A stretch of DNA of 14,552 nt, from positions 1 through 14,552 of the forward strand of contig CAYOKH010000047.1 in the NCBI GenBank assembly GCA_964404505.1, read 5' to 3'. Each line of letters starts with the position of its first letter. The stretch's first letter is position 1. The position numbers were made by a program, and so were the translations under genes. Positions 13,627 to 14,552 of this stretch are shown here, in pieces. The notes under the pieces were generated by a model. The model had not been told where the DNA came from and did not search any database. It saw only the letters and a program-made list of their open reading frames with translations. The DNA is from DAOMNN01 sp964404505. GTDB lineage: Bacteria; Pseudomonadota; Gammaproteobacteria; Burkholderiales; Rhodocyclaceae.

Positions 13627-14264
13627 TGAAGCCCTTGACGTTCGTCGACGGACTCGTCGCGCCGCTGGATCGTGCGAACGTCGACACTGACGCGATCATC
13701 CCGAAGCAGTTCCTCAAGTCGATCAAGCGCAGCGGCTTCGGACCGAACCTCTTTGATCAGTGGCGCTATCTCGATCACGGCGAGCCGGGTCAGGACTGCA
13801 GTCGGCGCCCCAGGAATCCTGATTTCGTGCTCAACCAGCCGCGTTACGCGGGAGCGCAGATCCTGCTCACTCGGGAGAACTTCGGCTGTGGCAGCTCACG
13901 CGAGCATGCACCCTGGGCGTTGGAGGACTATGGTTTCAGGACACTCATCGGACCGAGCTTCGCGGACATCTTCTTCAACAACTGTTTCAAGAATGGATTG
14001 TTGCCGATCGTGCTTCCGGCCGCGCAGGTCGAAGAGTTGTTCGGTGCCTGCCTGGCTTCCGAGGGCTACCGTCTGAAGGTCGACCTTCCCGGTCAGACGA
14101 TCACCCGGCCGGACGGGAAGCGGATCGGCTTCGAGGTGGATGCCTTTCGCAAGGAATGCCTGATCAACGGTTGGGACGATGTCGACCTGACCCTGCGTCA
14201 CGCGGACGCAATTCGCGATTTCGAGCGGAAGCGGCGTGCCGATCATCCCTATTATTTCGCCTGA
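13626..14264 (+). CDS. leuD: 3-isopropylmalate dehydratase small subunit
   Basis: The 212-residue swivel-domain subunit completes the LeuCD dehydratase. The family landmarks VDTDAIIPKQFLK (from about residue 19) and NFGCGSSREHAPWAL (substrate-binding loop) are present, as is the later SFADIFFNNCFKNGLLP. ATG 13626 overlaps the TGA of the lipoprotein gene; a GTG at 13623 would add one residue. GAGG (13611-13614) is a somewhat distant ribosome site, so translational coupling is likely. leuB follows after 28 bases. Confidence 0.97.
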   Translation: MKPLTFVDGLVAPLDRANVDTDAIIPKQFLKSIKRSGFGPNLFDQWRYLDHGEPGQDCSRRPRNPDFVLNQPRYAGAQILLTRENFGCGSSREHAPWALEDYGFRTLIGPSFADIFFNNCFKNGLLPIVLPAAQVEELFGACLASEGYRLKVDLPGQTITRPDGKRIGFEVDAFRKECLINGWDDVDLTLRHADAIRDFERKRRADHPYYFA

Positions 14265-14292
14265 CGATCGGGCCAGAGGGAGATACGTGTCG

Positions 14293-14552
14293 ATGAAAGT
14301 CTGCGTCCTGCCCGGCGACGGGATCGGCCCCGAAATCATGGCCGAGGCCGTTCGAGTACTCGATGCCCTGGACCTGGAGTTCGAACTCGAACAGGCTCAG
14401 CTGGGCGGGTGTGCCGTCGATGCGACCGGTCAGCCGTATCCCGAGGCCACTTCGGCGCTGGCCCGCGCCGCCGATGCCGTACTGCTCGGCGCCGTGGGCG
14501 GGCCGCGGTGGGACGGCCTGCCGCGTGAGCAGCGCCCGGAGCGCGGCCTGCT
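14293..14552 (+). CDS. leuB: 3-isopropylmalate dehydrogenase, N-terminal part (cut by window end)
   Basis: The first 86 codons are present. The enzyme oxidatively decarboxylates 3-isopropylmalate with NAD to the leucine keto acid. The N-terminus VCVLPGDGIGPEIMAEAVRVLDAL and the segment LLGAVGGPRWD are characteristic of LeuB. GGGAG (14278-14282) could serve ATG 14293 (10 bases) or the in-frame GTG 14287 (4 bases); ATG is preferred for family agreement. It is the last visible gene of leuC-lipoprotein-leuD-leuB. The rest lies beyond the window. Confidence 0.95.
   Translation, partial: MKVCVLPGDGIGPEIMAEAVRVLDALDLEFELEQAQLGGCAVDATGQPYPEATSALARAADAVLLGAVGGPRWDGLPREQRPERGL

Overview
The window is ordinary, gene-dense, GC-rich chromosome from a proteobacterium, most likely a betaproteobacterium. 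Three things suggest this: the Rho, thioredoxin and 7Fe-ferredoxin sequences, the trxA-rho pair, and a leuC / entericidin-like lipoprotein / leuD / leuB operon. This assignment comes from remembered family resemblance; no search was run. I see no insertion sequence, CRISPR array, phage gene or integrase.

Layout. 1-89: 3' end of tRNA-Asp(GTC) and its hairpin terminator. 126-530 (-): a small membrane-anchored protein that looks like a TAXI/TRAP solute-receptor gene with its middle deleted. 634-1485 (+): 3-hydroxybutyryl-CoA dehydrogenase, convergent with rho (1558-2817, -) across a strong terminator. trxA (2949-3275, -) lies upstream of rho. trxA is divergent from fdxA (3555-3878, +), which is followed by a two-CBS-domain protein (4072-4521) and fadD (4693-6360). 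6361-6711 holds no ordinary gene but carries a promoter, a valine-rich leader peptide and an intrinsic terminator, a classic transcription attenuator, ahead of ilvBN (6712-8696). Next come aroC (8792-9928), an HcaT-like MFS transporter (9958-11094) and an M48 metalloprotease lipoprotein (11126-11941). The window ends with leuC (12071-13480), an entericidin-family lipoprotein (13498-13626), leuD (13626-14264) and the first 86 codons of leuB.

How the genes fit together. ilvBN makes acetolactate for valine and for the leucine precursor 2-ketoisovalerate, and leuCDB carries out the later leucine steps, so two parts of branched-chain amino acid synthesis are present. fadD and the hydroxyacyl-CoA dehydrogenase belong to fatty-acid or acyl-CoA degradation. 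rho, trxA, fdxA and aroC are housekeeping genes.

No wholly new system is evident. The strongest non-routine signals are the valine-dependent attenuator of an enteric-type ilvBN (its leader uses the GTA codon repeatedly), the collapsed TAXI-like gene whose apparent junction sits in a pair of strong palindromes, a G-poor and C-rich rho leader suggesting autoregulation, and an entericidin-like lipoprotein coupled to leuD.
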